From Rhodospirillaceae bacterium (GTDB lineage: Bacteria; Pseudomonadota; Alphaproteobacteria; Rhodospirillales; Magnetovibrionaceae): a stretch of DNA of 11,896 nt. The stretch is taken from contig JAOUJU010000027.1 of NCBI GenBank assembly GCA_029883045.1, forward strand, positions 1 through 11,896, given 5' to 3'. The notes beneath the pieces are model-generated. The model searched no databases. It saw only the letters and a list, made by a program, of their open reading frames with translations, and had not been told where the DNA came from. The translations under genes and the position numbers were made by a program. Below are positions 1-6,550 of the stretch, piece after piece (position 1 is the first letter of the stretch; the number at the start of each line of letters is the position of its first letter).

Positions 1-441
1 GTTATTAACGGACAATACATTAAAGACCTTTCGTTTGAGGCCCCGAACGCACCCGCAATATTTTCCAAACTGCAAAGCACCCAGCCAGAGCTAGACGTTA
101 GCGTTGATTTAGGTGTGGCAAAAATGGACGGCTCAGATAGCACCTACGAAGTAACCCTTAGCCTTGGTGCCGAAATGAAAGTTGCAGAAGAAGCTGGGTT
201 TGTTCTGGAATTAAAATATGCTGGCGTATTTACCCTAAACGTTCCCGAAGAACACATCGCCCCAACCCTGATGATAGAATGCCCGCGCCTGTTATTTCCC
301 TATGCGCGCAATATTATATCTGGTGTAACGCGTGATGGCGGGTTTGTTCCGTTAACATTGCAGCCCATAGATTTTGTCGCACTCTACCAAAGACGGCAAA
401 ACGAACAGGCCAATAAAGGCCAACCTGCGGCCAACGCTTAA
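1..441 (+). CDS. secB: Protein-export chaperone SecB, C-terminal part (5' end outside window)
   Basis: Cytoplasmic tetrameric chaperone that keeps preproteins unfolded and hands them to SecA for export. The frame is open from base 1 and reads into SecB sequence (KDLSFEAPNAP), so the true start lies upstream; the GTG at 115 is internal. About 146 residues are visible and probably 10-20 N-terminal residues are missing. Recognisable family segments are the FEAPNAP strand near the N-terminus, the PRLLFPYARNII segment and the GGFVPLTLQPIDF block near the end. The C-terminal tail is short and polar and ends at TAA 439-441. It converges with dnaQ across only 17 bp, where I see no hairpin terminator. 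secB next to dnaQ is the usual alphaproteobacterial arrangement close to the origin. Identity is secure; only the N-terminus is missing. Confidence 0.95.
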   Translation, partial: VINGQYIKDLSFEAPNAPAIFSKLQSTQPELDVSVDLGVAKMDGSDSTYEVTLSLGAEMKVAEEAGFVLELKYAGVFTLNVPEEHIAPTLMIECPRLLFPYARNIISGVTRDGGFVPLTLQPIDFVALYQRRQNEQANKGQPAANA

Positions 442-458
442 GTGCCGGTATTAATTTA

Positions 459-1133
459 TTAGCTGCGCCAAATAGGATTTTCCAACGTATCAACAAATGC
501 CGCCCATGCGCTCTCTTCTTCGCGGCTGGGGGCAAAGGATCGGGCTATGCGCTGGGTCCGTGGTTCGTTCTGCCCATCACCAACAGCCATGACCCCGCCC
601 GTTTCAAGCCCAAGATTTGTTTGCCGACCACCAGTTAATTCCAAATAAACATCGGCCAATAACCGCGCATCTAGCAACGCGCCATGCAGTTCACGATTTG
701 AATTATCAATATTAAACCGCCGACAGAGCGCATCAAGATTTGCCGGCGCACCGGGGAATTTTTTTCTAGCCATGCGAACGGTATCGGTTGTGCGCTCCAT
801 CGAGATGGGTTCCGCGCCAATAAGCGCAAGCTCAGCATTAATAAACCGCATGTCGAATTCAGCATTATGAATTACCAATTGCGACGAACCAATAAATTCC
901 AAAAATTTATCGGCGGTTTTGGCAAACACAGGATGGGTGCTTAAAAAACTTTCACTTAGGCCATGAATGGCTTCGGCTTCGGCTGGCATGTCGCGTTCGG
1001 GGTTTATGTATTGATGATAAACGTTACCGGTTGCGACCCGGTTTATCATTTCGACACAACCGATTTCGACAATGCGGTGCCCTGCCTTTGGGTCAAGCCC
1101 GGTTGTTTCCGTATCTAGTGCTATTTCACGCAT
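459..1133 (-). CDS. dnaQ: DNA polymerase III epsilon subunit (3'-5' proofreading exonuclease)
   Basis: Proofreading subunit of the replicative polymerase core. It has 224 residues and the DEDDh exonuclease fold: Exo I DTETTG (D7, E9), Exo II HNAEFD (D94) and Exo III HGALLDA (H150, D155), so all catalytic acids and the histidine are present. The region after the nuclease domain looks like E. coli epsilon: QTNLGL at 171-176 sits where the clamp-binding QTSMAF motif lies, and the C-terminal IWRS resembles the LWRA end that contacts the alpha subunit. This favours a true epsilon subunit over a generic DnaQ-like nuclease. It is the last gene of the ppsR-aroE-coaE-dnaQ operon. Its ATG follows the coaE stop by 4 bp, and a GGGGA Shine-Dalgarno lies inside the coaE 3' end (about 1144-1148). 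Confidence 0.96.
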   Translation of the reverse strand: MREIALDTETTGLDPKAGHRIVEIGCVEMINRVATGNVYHQYINPERDMPAEAEAIHGLSESFLSTHPVFAKTADKFLEFIGSSQLVIHNAEFDMRFINAELALIGAEPISMERTTDTVRMARKKFPGAPANLDALCRRFNIDNSNRELHGALLDARLLADVYLELTGGRQTNLGLETGGVMAVGDGQNEPRTQRIARSFAPSREEESAWAAFVDTLENPIWRS

Positions 1134-1137
1134 AAAA

Positions 1138-1809
1138 TTATTTTCCCCAAGCTGGGCCCCAAACGTGGGCCGGCAAACCGTTTAATAGTTTTATCATCCC
1201 CTTCACCTGACGCAAGCTTTCACCCCGCCCGGAACGGGTAGATATTACAAAATCTGCCAATTGGCATTTTAATTCAGGTGAAAATTGGTTTTTTTCAATT
1301 GCATCCAAACGGGCAGCGCTCATACCGGGGCGAATTAAAACCCGCGGACGTTGCACAAACTGCGGTGCATACACACAGGCGACATAATCAGTTTTTGTTT
1401 CGCCACCAGTTTCAAACAAAAGTGGCACATCCAAAACGACCAAACGCGTGCGCCGGCGTGCATGCCCGGCGATAAACGCTTTTTGCATACCTTCGACCAA
1501 CGGATGAAGGATGCCTTCTAGGGCGCGTAATTTTTTAACGTCGCTAAAAACAATATCGCCGAGTTTTTTTCTATCTACAAACACAGTAGTTTTATTATCA
1601 ACGCCAACACTGGGAAATTTTTTTATTACTGCGGCTACGGCTGCACCATTGGGCCCCAATAATTTATGCACCGATTTATCAGAATCAAAAACCGGAACCG
1701 CAAAATGGCGGAACGCCAAAGCGGCCCAGGTTTTGCCCATCCCAATACCACCGGTTAAACCCAGCACCAACGGGCCCGAATAATGCCCTGAAATTGGGCT
1801 TGGGCTCAT
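1138..1809 (-). CDS. coaE: Dephospho-CoA kinase
   Basis: Last enzyme of coenzyme A synthesis: ATP-dependent phosphorylation of the ribose 3'-hydroxyl of dephospho-CoA, in the cytoplasm. It has 223 residues, slightly long for the family because of about 13 extra N-terminal residues before the first strand. The P-loop is GGIGMGKT (20-27); the family usually has GGIGSGKS, so Met and Thr replace both serines, a mild variation that keeps the Lys. Other CoaE landmarks are FDSD (41-44), HPLV (102-105) and DVPLLFE (127-133). The ATG at 1809 overlaps the aroE stop as ATGA and has an AAGG ribosome site upstream, which supports this start although a shorter product is possible. Translation is probably coupled to aroE. 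Confidence 0.95.
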   Translation of the reverse strand: MSPSPISGHYSGPLVLGLTGGIGMGKTWAALAFRHFAVPVFDSDKSVHKLLGPNGAAVAAVIKKFPSVGVDNKTTVFVDRKKLGDIVFSDVKKLRALEGILHPLVEGMQKAFIAGHARRRTRLVVLDVPLLFETGGETKTDYVACVYAPQFVQRPRVLIRPGMSAARLDAIEKNQFSPELKCQLADFVISTRSGRGESLRQVKGMIKLLNGLPAHVWGPAWGK

Positions 1810-2663
1810 TGTTTAATGCCTTTTAAAACGTGTGTGCGCAATGCATCGCTAACTGCCGGGTCGCGGCCAAACCATAGCTTAAAACCAGGACGCGCCTGAT
1901 GCAAAAGCATGCCAATACCGTCAACCACCACGTTGCCGCGCGCGCCGGCAGTTTGTAAAAGTTTGGTTAGGACGGGGTTATAAACAATATCATTTACAAC
2001 CGCATTTGGCCCAAGCGCATCTAAAGAAATATCAAGTTCCGGCTGACCCTTCATTCCCAGTATTGTGGTATTGACCAAAAGCCCGGCCCCATCCAATGCG
2101 GCTGCCCGGTGGTCCCACGGAACGATTGCAATATCGCCATCCCAAAATGGGGCTAAATCCATCGCCAACGTTTCGCCGCGCAAGATAGAACGGTTAATAA
2201 TACGAACCTCGGGCGTGCCCGCGTCCAACAATGCGCCAACAACGCTGCGTGCAGCCCCGCCCGCACCCAACACAACCGCAGGTGATTTAGAAAAATCAAA
2301 CCCCGGTGCGCCGCTTTTTAGATTTTCAATAAAACCAAAACCATCGGTATTAAGACCAAAAAGTTTATTATCATCCTTTACAACGATTGTGTTGATGGCG
2401 CCAAGGCGAACCGCCATTTCATCTGCTTCATCAACAATTGCAAGGGCTGCTTGTTTATGCGGAACAGTTATATTAACGCCGGAAAAACCATTTTGTCCAA
2501 GCGTGCGCAATTCATGCTCAAGATTTTTTGGATCAACCGCAAGACGTTCGTACGTTCCGTGAATTTTAAATTGATCCAACCAAAAACCGTGAACCAACGG
2601 TGAAAGAGAATGATCAACCGGCCAACCCATCACACCGGCCTTTATTATTCTTTCTTTGTTCAT
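1806..2663 (-). CDS. aroE: Shikimate dehydrogenase (NADP+)
   Basis: Reduces 3-dehydroshikimate to shikimate with NADPH, fourth step of the shikimate pathway to aromatic amino acids. It has 285 residues, typical length. The N-terminal substrate domain has SLSPLVHG (19-26), the catalytic lysine in VPHK (K70), N91 in AINT and D107 in NTDG. The Rossmann domain has GAGGAARS (133-140) and INRS (156-159), whose arginine fits binding of the NADP 2'-phosphate. Near the C-terminus, GMLLHQA (251-257) carries the conserved substrate-contacting Gln256. The complete catalytic set favours AroE over YdiB or a non-catalytic paralogue. Its ATG overlaps the ppsR stop (ATGA) and its stop overlaps the coaE start, so all three are likely translationally coupled. 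Confidence 0.95.
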   Translation of the reverse strand: MNKERIIKAGVMGWPVDHSLSPLVHGFWLDQFKIHGTYERLAVDPKNLEHELRTLGQNGFSGVNITVPHKQAALAIVDEADEMAVRLGAINTIVVKDDNKLFGLNTDGFGFIENLKSGAPGFDFSKSPAVVLGAGGAARSVVGALLDAGTPEVRIINRSILRGETLAMDLAPFWDGDIAIVPWDHRAAALDGAGLLVNTTILGMKGQPELDISLDALGPNAVVNDIVYNPVLTKLLQTAGARGNVVVDGIGMLLHQARPGFKLWFGRDPAVSDALRTHVLKGIKQ

Positions 2664-3475
2664 GCCTGTTCCAGCCGTTTGCGGTGTAATTGTATAATTG
2701 TTGCTGCTGTTTCCTCAATCGATTTACGGCTTACATCAATAACCGGCCAGCCGTGTTTTTTATAAAGTGCGCTAGCGCTACGTATTTCGTTAGCAACTGA
2801 ATCTGGATCAACGTAATCTGTTTCTTCGTTCTGACCGTTTACTTCTAATCGCTGGCGACGAATTTGCACAAGCCGTTTAGGATCCTTGGTCAGGCCTATT
2901 TTTAATGGTCGTTTAGCAAACACCGCTTCGTCGGGAACGGGAATTCCCGGCGCAACCTGAATGTTGGCAGCCTTAATCCCGTGGTTGGCTAAATAAATAC
3001 AGGTTGGGGTTTTTGATGTGCGCGAAACACCAAACAAAATTACATCGGCCTGTTCTATGTCGCGAACGGATTTTCCATCATCGTGCGATAGTACATAATG
3101 AATTGCATCTATTTTGGAATAATAATCTGCGTCCATCACATGTTGGCTACCGGGGCGCGCGGTTTGTGCGGCACCAAGATAATTGCCAAGCTGGCTAAGC
3201 ACTGGGTTTAATAAATCAATGCATGGCACCTTTAATGTGCGGCACCCCTGAACTAATTTATCACTAAGGTGATCATCAACAATTGTGAAAATTACAAAGC
3301 CAGGATTTAATTTTATATTATCAAGAACCTCTTGCACCTGTTGTTCATCACGCACCATTGACCAGGTGTGTTCTTCGGCAGCTGCTTCGGGAAACTGTGC
3401 AAGGCAAGCGCGCGCCACAACCTCTAGGGTTGCCCCGGTAGAATCGGATATCTTGTGGAACTGAAATTTTCTCAT
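2660..3475 (-). CDS. ppsR: Pyruvate,phosphate dikinase / PEP synthase regulatory protein (DUF299)
   Basis: Bifunctional serine/threonine kinase and Pi-dependent pyrophosphorylase that switches PEP synthase or pyruvate,phosphate dikinase off and on, setting PEP/pyruvate flow. It has 271 residues. The start ISDSTGATLE (9-18), HDDG (131-134) and the P-loop-like GVSRTSKTP (149-157) are DUF299 signatures; a C-terminal segment with WPVIDVSRKSIEETA (243-257) is also typical. Which partner it controls (PpsA or PpdK) cannot be read here; in alphaproteobacteria PpdK is the commoner target. It is the first gene of the minus-strand operon and its start borders the putative oriC, matching RP001 next to the Rickettsia origin. 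The upstream ribosome site is poor (GGAAAAAATCC before ATG). Confidence 0.93.
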   Translation of the reverse strand: MRKFQFHKISDSTGATLEVVARACLAQFPEAAAEEHTWSMVRDEQQVQEVLDNIKLNPGFVIFTIVDDHLSDKLVQGCRTLKVPCIDLLNPVLSQLGNYLGAAQTARPGSQHVMDADYYSKIDAIHYVLSHDDGKSVRDIEQADVILFGVSRTSKTPTCIYLANHGIKAANIQVAPGIPVPDEAVFAKRPLKIGLTKDPKRLVQIRRQRLEVNGQNEETDYVDPDSVANEIRSASALYKKHGWPVIDVSRKSIEETAATIIQLHRKRLEQA

Positions 3476-3513
3476 TTTTTGGATTTTTTCCGATTTTTGG
3501 CCTGTTGGCGATG

Positions 3514-3533
3514 TGGGTATAAATTGTGGAAAA
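3514..3533 (-). promoter_or_regulatory. DnaA-box-like pair, left cluster
   Basis: Read on the minus strand, TTTTCCACA (3533-3525), a 2-base spacer and TTATACCCA (3522-3514). Both 9-mers are one mismatch from DnaA box variants. It mirrors the right cluster at 3661-3690, with the two pointing toward each other. It also lies in the likely promoter region of ppsR, so initiator binding could affect that operon. Confidence 0.55.
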
Positions 3534-3660
3534 ACGGTGTATTTAAAAAAATATGTTTTTTTATACTCTTACGGCACTAATTCATCCTCAGGCCATATGC
3601 ATATGTATAACATTTTACCCTGTTTTGAAAAACCTGTGTGTAGGTGGGCAAACATAGTTC

Positions 3661-3690
3661 TTTTCCACATTATACCCATGATTATACCCA
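3661..3690 (+). promoter_or_regulatory. DnaA-box-like triplet, right cluster
   Basis: TTTTCCACA (3661-3669) is followed directly by TTATACCCA (3670-3678), then TGA, then a second TTATACCCA (3682-3690). Three 9-mers in 30 bp, the last two spaced 12 bp start to start, look like a cooperative binding array. They share exact sequence with the inverted left cluster, which chance would rarely give in a 472-bp region. Confidence 0.55.
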
Positions 3691-3824
3691 AGTTACCGAC
3701 CCTTGGGCACAGCAATGATTTTTGCTAGTTTGCTTATATTTTTTGTGGTTGTGGGGATTTAATCCACCATTATTTTGCCTTGATGGGCATCGGTGCTTCC
3801 CTATGGGGTAGTAGCTTAATAAAA

Positions 3825-3833
3825 TGTGGAAAA
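3825..3833 (-). promoter_or_regulatory. DnaA-box-like site, single copy
   Basis: TGTGGAAAA on the plus strand is the third exact copy of TTTTCCACA in the putative origin. It stands alone, about 45 bp from the A/T-rich palindrome that may be the unwinding element, a place where origins often have a DnaA box. Confidence 0.45.
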
Positions 3834-3876
3834 TAACAATCCCCGCTATTTTGCCTACTACAACTACAATCAAAAC

Positions 3877-3900
3877 TATATTTATATAAATATATATATT
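3877..3900. other. Putative DNA unwinding element with 18-bp A/T palindrome
   Basis: Twenty-four consecutive A/T bases. Bases 3877-3894 form a perfect 18-bp palindrome, TATATTTATATAAATATA. Such weakly paired DNA beside DnaA-type boxes fits the strand-opening site of an origin. It also lies just upstream of the possible hemE promoter, so an alternative role is an UP-like promoter element. Confidence 0.5.
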
Positions 3901-3926
3901 GATAGAGGTGTGTTGATTGTTAAAAA
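3899..3926 (+). promoter_or_regulatory. Possible hemE promoter
   Basis: TTGATA (3899-3904, 5 of 6 to TTGACA), a 16-bp spacer and TAAAAA (3921-3926, 4 of 6 to TATAAT). Transcription would start near 3933, giving a leader of roughly 15 nt without a clear Shine-Dalgarno. This is the best hexamer pair I see before hemE, but the -10 is weak. Confidence 0.3.
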
Positions 3927-3947
3927 CCTGATAAAAGTTAATCCATC

Positions 3948-4982
3948 ATGACAAAAAGATTAATCCAAGCCCTCGAAGGCAAAACACTCACCCCGCCACC
4001 GTTTTGGCTGATGCGCCAAGCTGGGCGTTATCTGCCTGAATATATGGAAACACGCGCTAAATCCAAAAATTTTCTAAATTTTTGTTATTCCCCGGATCTG
4101 GCGGTAGAGGTTACTTTGCAGCCATTGCGCCGTTATTCGATGGATGCGGCAATTTTATTTTCTGATATTTTGGTCATCCCCGATGCACTGGGGCAAAAGG
4201 TCGAATTCAAGGTGGGCGAGGGGCCACAGCTAGAACCGATTAGGGACCAGCAGGGTTTGGAAAAATTAGATTTTATTTTGGATGGGTTTCACCAACACCT
4301 TGCCCCGGTGTATGAAATTTTACGCAGGCTTACCAAAGAAATACCAAAGGAAACAGCATTGATCGGTTTTGCTGGTGCACCATGGACGGTTGCGACCTAT
4401 ATGGTTGAAGGTAAGGGTTCAAAAAATTATGAAATAGTTCGAGGGATTGCGTTGAGCGACCCTAATTTTTTTCAGCGTCTAATTGATATTTTAGTTGAAG
4501 CAACATCAAGTTATTTAATCGAACAAGTTAGAAATGGTGCCGAAGTTTTACAACTGTTTGATAGTTGGGCAGGCGTATTATCAGAAAATGAATTTCATCG
4601 TTGGGTAATTGAACCAAACCGAGAAATTATTTCACGTGTAAAAAAAGTTCACCCAAACATTAAATTTATCGGTTTCCCCCGTGGCGCTGGCCCGCTTTAT
4701 GTTGATTTTGTAAAACAAACAGGGGTTGATGGAGTGAGCATTGATCAATCAGTGCCGCTTGAATGGGCGCGTGATTTTATTCAGCCCCTTACCACCGTGC
4801 AGGGAAACATGGATAATTTGTTGTTGGTTGCAGGCGGTGATGAAATGGAAAAACAAGTTCGCCACATTATTGATGTGTTGGGCAAGGGGCCGTTTATTTT
4901 TAACCTTGGACACGGCATAGTTCCCCAGACTCCACCGGAAAATGTTGCCCGGCTTGCAGAAATTATCCACGGTTATAAATGA
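3948..4982 (+). CDS. hemE: Uroporphyrinogen III decarboxylase
   Basis: Removes the four acetate carboxyls of uroporphyrinogen III to give coproporphyrinogen III, in the cytoplasm. It has 344 residues, the standard length. The N-terminal signature PFWLMRQAGRYLPEY (18-32) carries the substrate-binding arginines R24 and R28; FSDIL (71-75) holds the catalytic aspartate D73; GAPWT (143-147), FDSWAG (204-209) and GHGI (321-324) are further conserved sites. The ATG at 3948 is favoured because a stop at 3921-3923 closes the frame upstream and the protein begins at the usual distance from the signature. No clear Shine-Dalgarno precedes it. It is the first gene of hemE-hemH-hemJ and borders the putative oriC, as in Caulobacter. 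Its stop overlaps the hemH start (ATGA). Confidence 0.97.
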   Translation: MTKRLIQALEGKTLTPPPFWLMRQAGRYLPEYMETRAKSKNFLNFCYSPDLAVEVTLQPLRRYSMDAAILFSDILVIPDALGQKVEFKVGEGPQLEPIRDQQGLEKLDFILDGFHQHLAPVYEILRRLTKEIPKETALIGFAGAPWTVATYMVEGKGSKNYEIVRGIALSDPNFFQRLIDILVEATSSYLIEQVRNGAEVLQLFDSWAGVLSENEFHRWVIEPNREIISRVKKVHPNIKFIGFPRGAGPLYVDFVKQTGVDGVSIDQSVPLEWARDFIQPLTTVQGNMDNLLLVAGGDEMEKQVRHIIDVLGKGPFIFNLGHGIVPQTPPENVARLAEIIHGYK

Positions 4983-6076
4983 ACGATCAAAAAACAGCAG
5001 AAAAAATTGCAGTGGTACTGTTTAATCTTGGCGGGCCCGATAGCCTTGATGCGGTTAAACCTTTTTTGTTTAACCTTTTTAATGATAGCGCAATTATCGC
5101 CACCCCGCAGCCATTACGCTGGCTTTTGGCTAAATTAATTTCTACCAAACGCGCGCCTGTTGCCCAAGAAATCTACGCACAAATTGGCGGACGCTCACCC
5201 ATTTTAGATCTTACCAATGCACAAGGCGCTGCGTTGGAGGGGGTATTAAACAAAACGCAACCGCTGGCTGAAACAAAAGTATTTATAGCCATGCGCTATT
5301 GGCATCCATTTGCAGCCGAAACAGCTAGTGAAGTAAAATTATTTAATCCTGATAAAATAATTCTTCTTCCCCTTTATCCGCAATATTCAACTACCACCAG
5401 CGCATCATCATTGCGCGAATGGAAAAAGGTAGCAGAGCGCGCCGGCATTAAAGCTGAAACCAAGGCAATTTGTTGTTGGCCAACCCATCCGGGTTTTGTT
5501 AAAGCCCAAGCAAATCTTTTAATTAATGCAGTTTCATCTGCGTTGGCAGCGCATCCTGACAGCAATGTCGAAGTTTTGTTTTCGGCACACGGCCTGCCCA
5601 AGCGTACGGTCGAACGAACCGGGGACCCATACCCTGAACAGGTTATGATGGGCGCGCGCGCAATTGTTAGCGCCGCACACACCATTAAGCCTGAATATAA
5701 AAATAAATTTAGTTGGCAGGTAAGTTATCAAAGCCGTGTTGGCCCGCTAGAATGGATTGGCCCTTCAACCGAAGATGAAATAAAATTGGCTGGGCAAAGA
5801 AAAGCATCATTAGTAGTTGTGCCAATTGCGTTTGTTTCTGAACATTCAGAAACGCTGGTCGAGCTAGACATTGAATACCGAGAAGTTGCTATCCATAGCG
5901 GTGTAAAAAATTATGTACGTGTGCCGGCGGTGGGTACGGACCCTGATTTTATAATTGGGCTTAGTGATCTTGTGGGGGCTGCGCTGTTATCCCCGTGTGA
6001 TCCAATGCCCGGCAGTGGTTGCGCCAAACCATGTGCTGATAAAACCGGGGCTTGTCCGCACGCGCTTAGTGGGTGA
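4979..6076 (+). CDS. hemH: Ferrochelatase with cysteine-rich C-terminus
   Basis: Inserts Fe2+ into protoporphyrin IX, the last step of protohaem synthesis, normally at the cytoplasmic membrane face. It has 365 residues. Family landmarks are LFNLGGPDS (14-22), YAQIGGRSPI (67-76), FSAHGLP (201-207) with the catalytic histidine H204, and SEHSETLVELDIEY (287-300) with the acidic metal-path residues. The last 26 residues hold four cysteines (C340, C348, C352, C359), and an internal CC pair lies at 165-166. Some bacterial ferrochelatases, including those of Caulobacter and Mycobacterium, carry a [2Fe-2S] cluster on C-terminal cysteines plus an internal one, so a cluster here is plausible but inferred. 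The start overlaps the hemE stop, with no separate ribosome site evident, which implies coupling. Confidence 0.96.
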   Translation: MNDQKTAEKIAVVLFNLGGPDSLDAVKPFLFNLFNDSAIIATPQPLRWLLAKLISTKRAPVAQEIYAQIGGRSPILDLTNAQGAALEGVLNKTQPLAETKVFIAMRYWHPFAAETASEVKLFNPDKIILLPLYPQYSTTTSASSLREWKKVAERAGIKAETKAICCWPTHPGFVKAQANLLINAVSSALAAHPDSNVEVLFSAHGLPKRTVERTGDPYPEQVMMGARAIVSAAHTIKPEYKNKFSWQVSYQSRVGPLEWIGPSTEDEIKLAGQRKASLVVVPIAFVSEHSETLVELDIEYREVAIHSGVKNYVRVPAVGTDPDFIIGLSDLVGAALLSPCDPMPGSGCAKPCADKTGACPHALSG

Positions 6077-6112
6077 TACTTTTTCGCACCAATAGATAAA
6101 CAGGAAAAAAAC

Positions 6113-6550
6113 ATGCTTGAAGGAAATGCCTATTTGTGGGTTAAGGCACTGCACGTAATAGCGGTTATTGCGTGGATGGCAGGGCTTTTGTATTTGCCCC
6201 GGCTTTTTGTTTACCACACCGCCACCACACGCGGCAGCCAAGCATCTGAAACATTCAAGGTGATGGAGCGTCGCCTGCTGAGGGCCATAATGAACCCGGC
6301 GATGATAACAACCTGGGTGTTTGGCCTGTGGCTTTATATATCGTACGGCGATTTTTCCGACATTTGGTTGCACTTAAAATTGGCGCTGGTTATAGCCATG
6401 ACAGTTGCCCACGGCCTGATGGCGCGTTGGCGCAAGGATTTTGAAGCAGACCGTAACGAACGGCCCGATATGTTTTATCGCATCGCCAACGAGGTCCCCA
6501 CCGTGCTTATGATAATAATTGTAATTTTGGTGATAGTTAAACCGTTTTAG
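6113..6550 (+). CDS. hemJ: Protoporphyrinogen IX oxidase, HemJ type
   Basis: Integral membrane, haem b-containing enzyme that oxidises protoporphyrinogen IX to protoporphyrin IX; it replaces HemG/HemY in many alphaproteobacteria and cyanobacteria. It has 145 residues, the family size. About four hydrophobic segments are visible (roughly 7-33, 61-78, 87-105, 127-143). The conserved histidine H14 and the lysine in LHLKLAL (K89), both needed in studied HemJ proteins, are present, as is the WMAGLLYLPRLFVYH segment (21-35). An AGGA ribosome site (6102-6105) lies 7 nt before the ATG. The 36-bp gap after hemH and shared strand suggest one hemE-H-J operon. It supplies the substrate of HemH. Confidence 0.93.
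   Translation: MLEGNAYLWVKALHVIAVIAWMAGLLYLPRLFVYHTATTRGSQASETFKVMERRLLRAIMNPAMITTWVFGLWLYISYGDFSDIWLHLKLALVIAMTVAHGLMARWRKDFEADRNERPDMFYRIANEVPTVLMIIIVILVIVKPF

Larger units (their letters stand above)
3476..3947. other. oriC: Putative chromosomal replication origin (oriC) between ppsR and hemE
   Basis: A 472-bp non-coding stretch between divergent genes. In Caulobacter and Rickettsia the origin lies between the DUF299 gene and hemE, exactly this interval. Inside I see three copies of TTTTCCACA (one mismatch from the DnaA box TTATCCACA): two read on the minus strand, one on the plus. There are also three copies of TTATACCCA (one mismatch from TTATACACA). Added to these are a 24-bp run of pure A/T at 3877-3900, an A/T-rich tract at 3541-3566, an IHF-like AATCAAAACTATA at 3868-3880 (one mismatch from WATCAANNNNTTR) and a CtrA-like TTAA-N7-TTAT at 3759-3773. 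Flanking genes run away from it on both sides. Short open frames inside show no protein features. No canonical TTATCCACA is present, so origin function is inferred from position and repeats. Confidence 0.75.

Noticed and set aside
442..458. Search for a terminator between convergent secB and dnaQ
   Set aside because: Seventeen bases with no hairpin; nothing to report as a feature.
2065..2562. 165-codon plus-strand frame opposite aroE
   Set aside because: Shadow of aroE: serine/proline-rich composition, no domain, and the minus-strand protein has a full catalytic set.
3513..3873. Open frames of 71 and 63 codons inside the ppsR-hemE gap (3513-3728 plus, 3682-3873 minus)
   Set aside because: No ribosome sites, no family features, and they run through the DnaA-box-like repeats. 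Most likely chance frames in the origin.
4741..4748. TTGATCAA palindrome, considered as an FNR site
   Set aside because: FNR sites need a 4-bp gap (TTGAT-N4-ATCAA), and this lies inside hemE coding sequence.
4963..4971. TTATCCACG, one mismatch from the DnaA box, at the end of hemE
   Set aside because: A single copy in coding sequence 1 kb from the repeat clusters; it encodes conserved-position residues and needs no other explanation.
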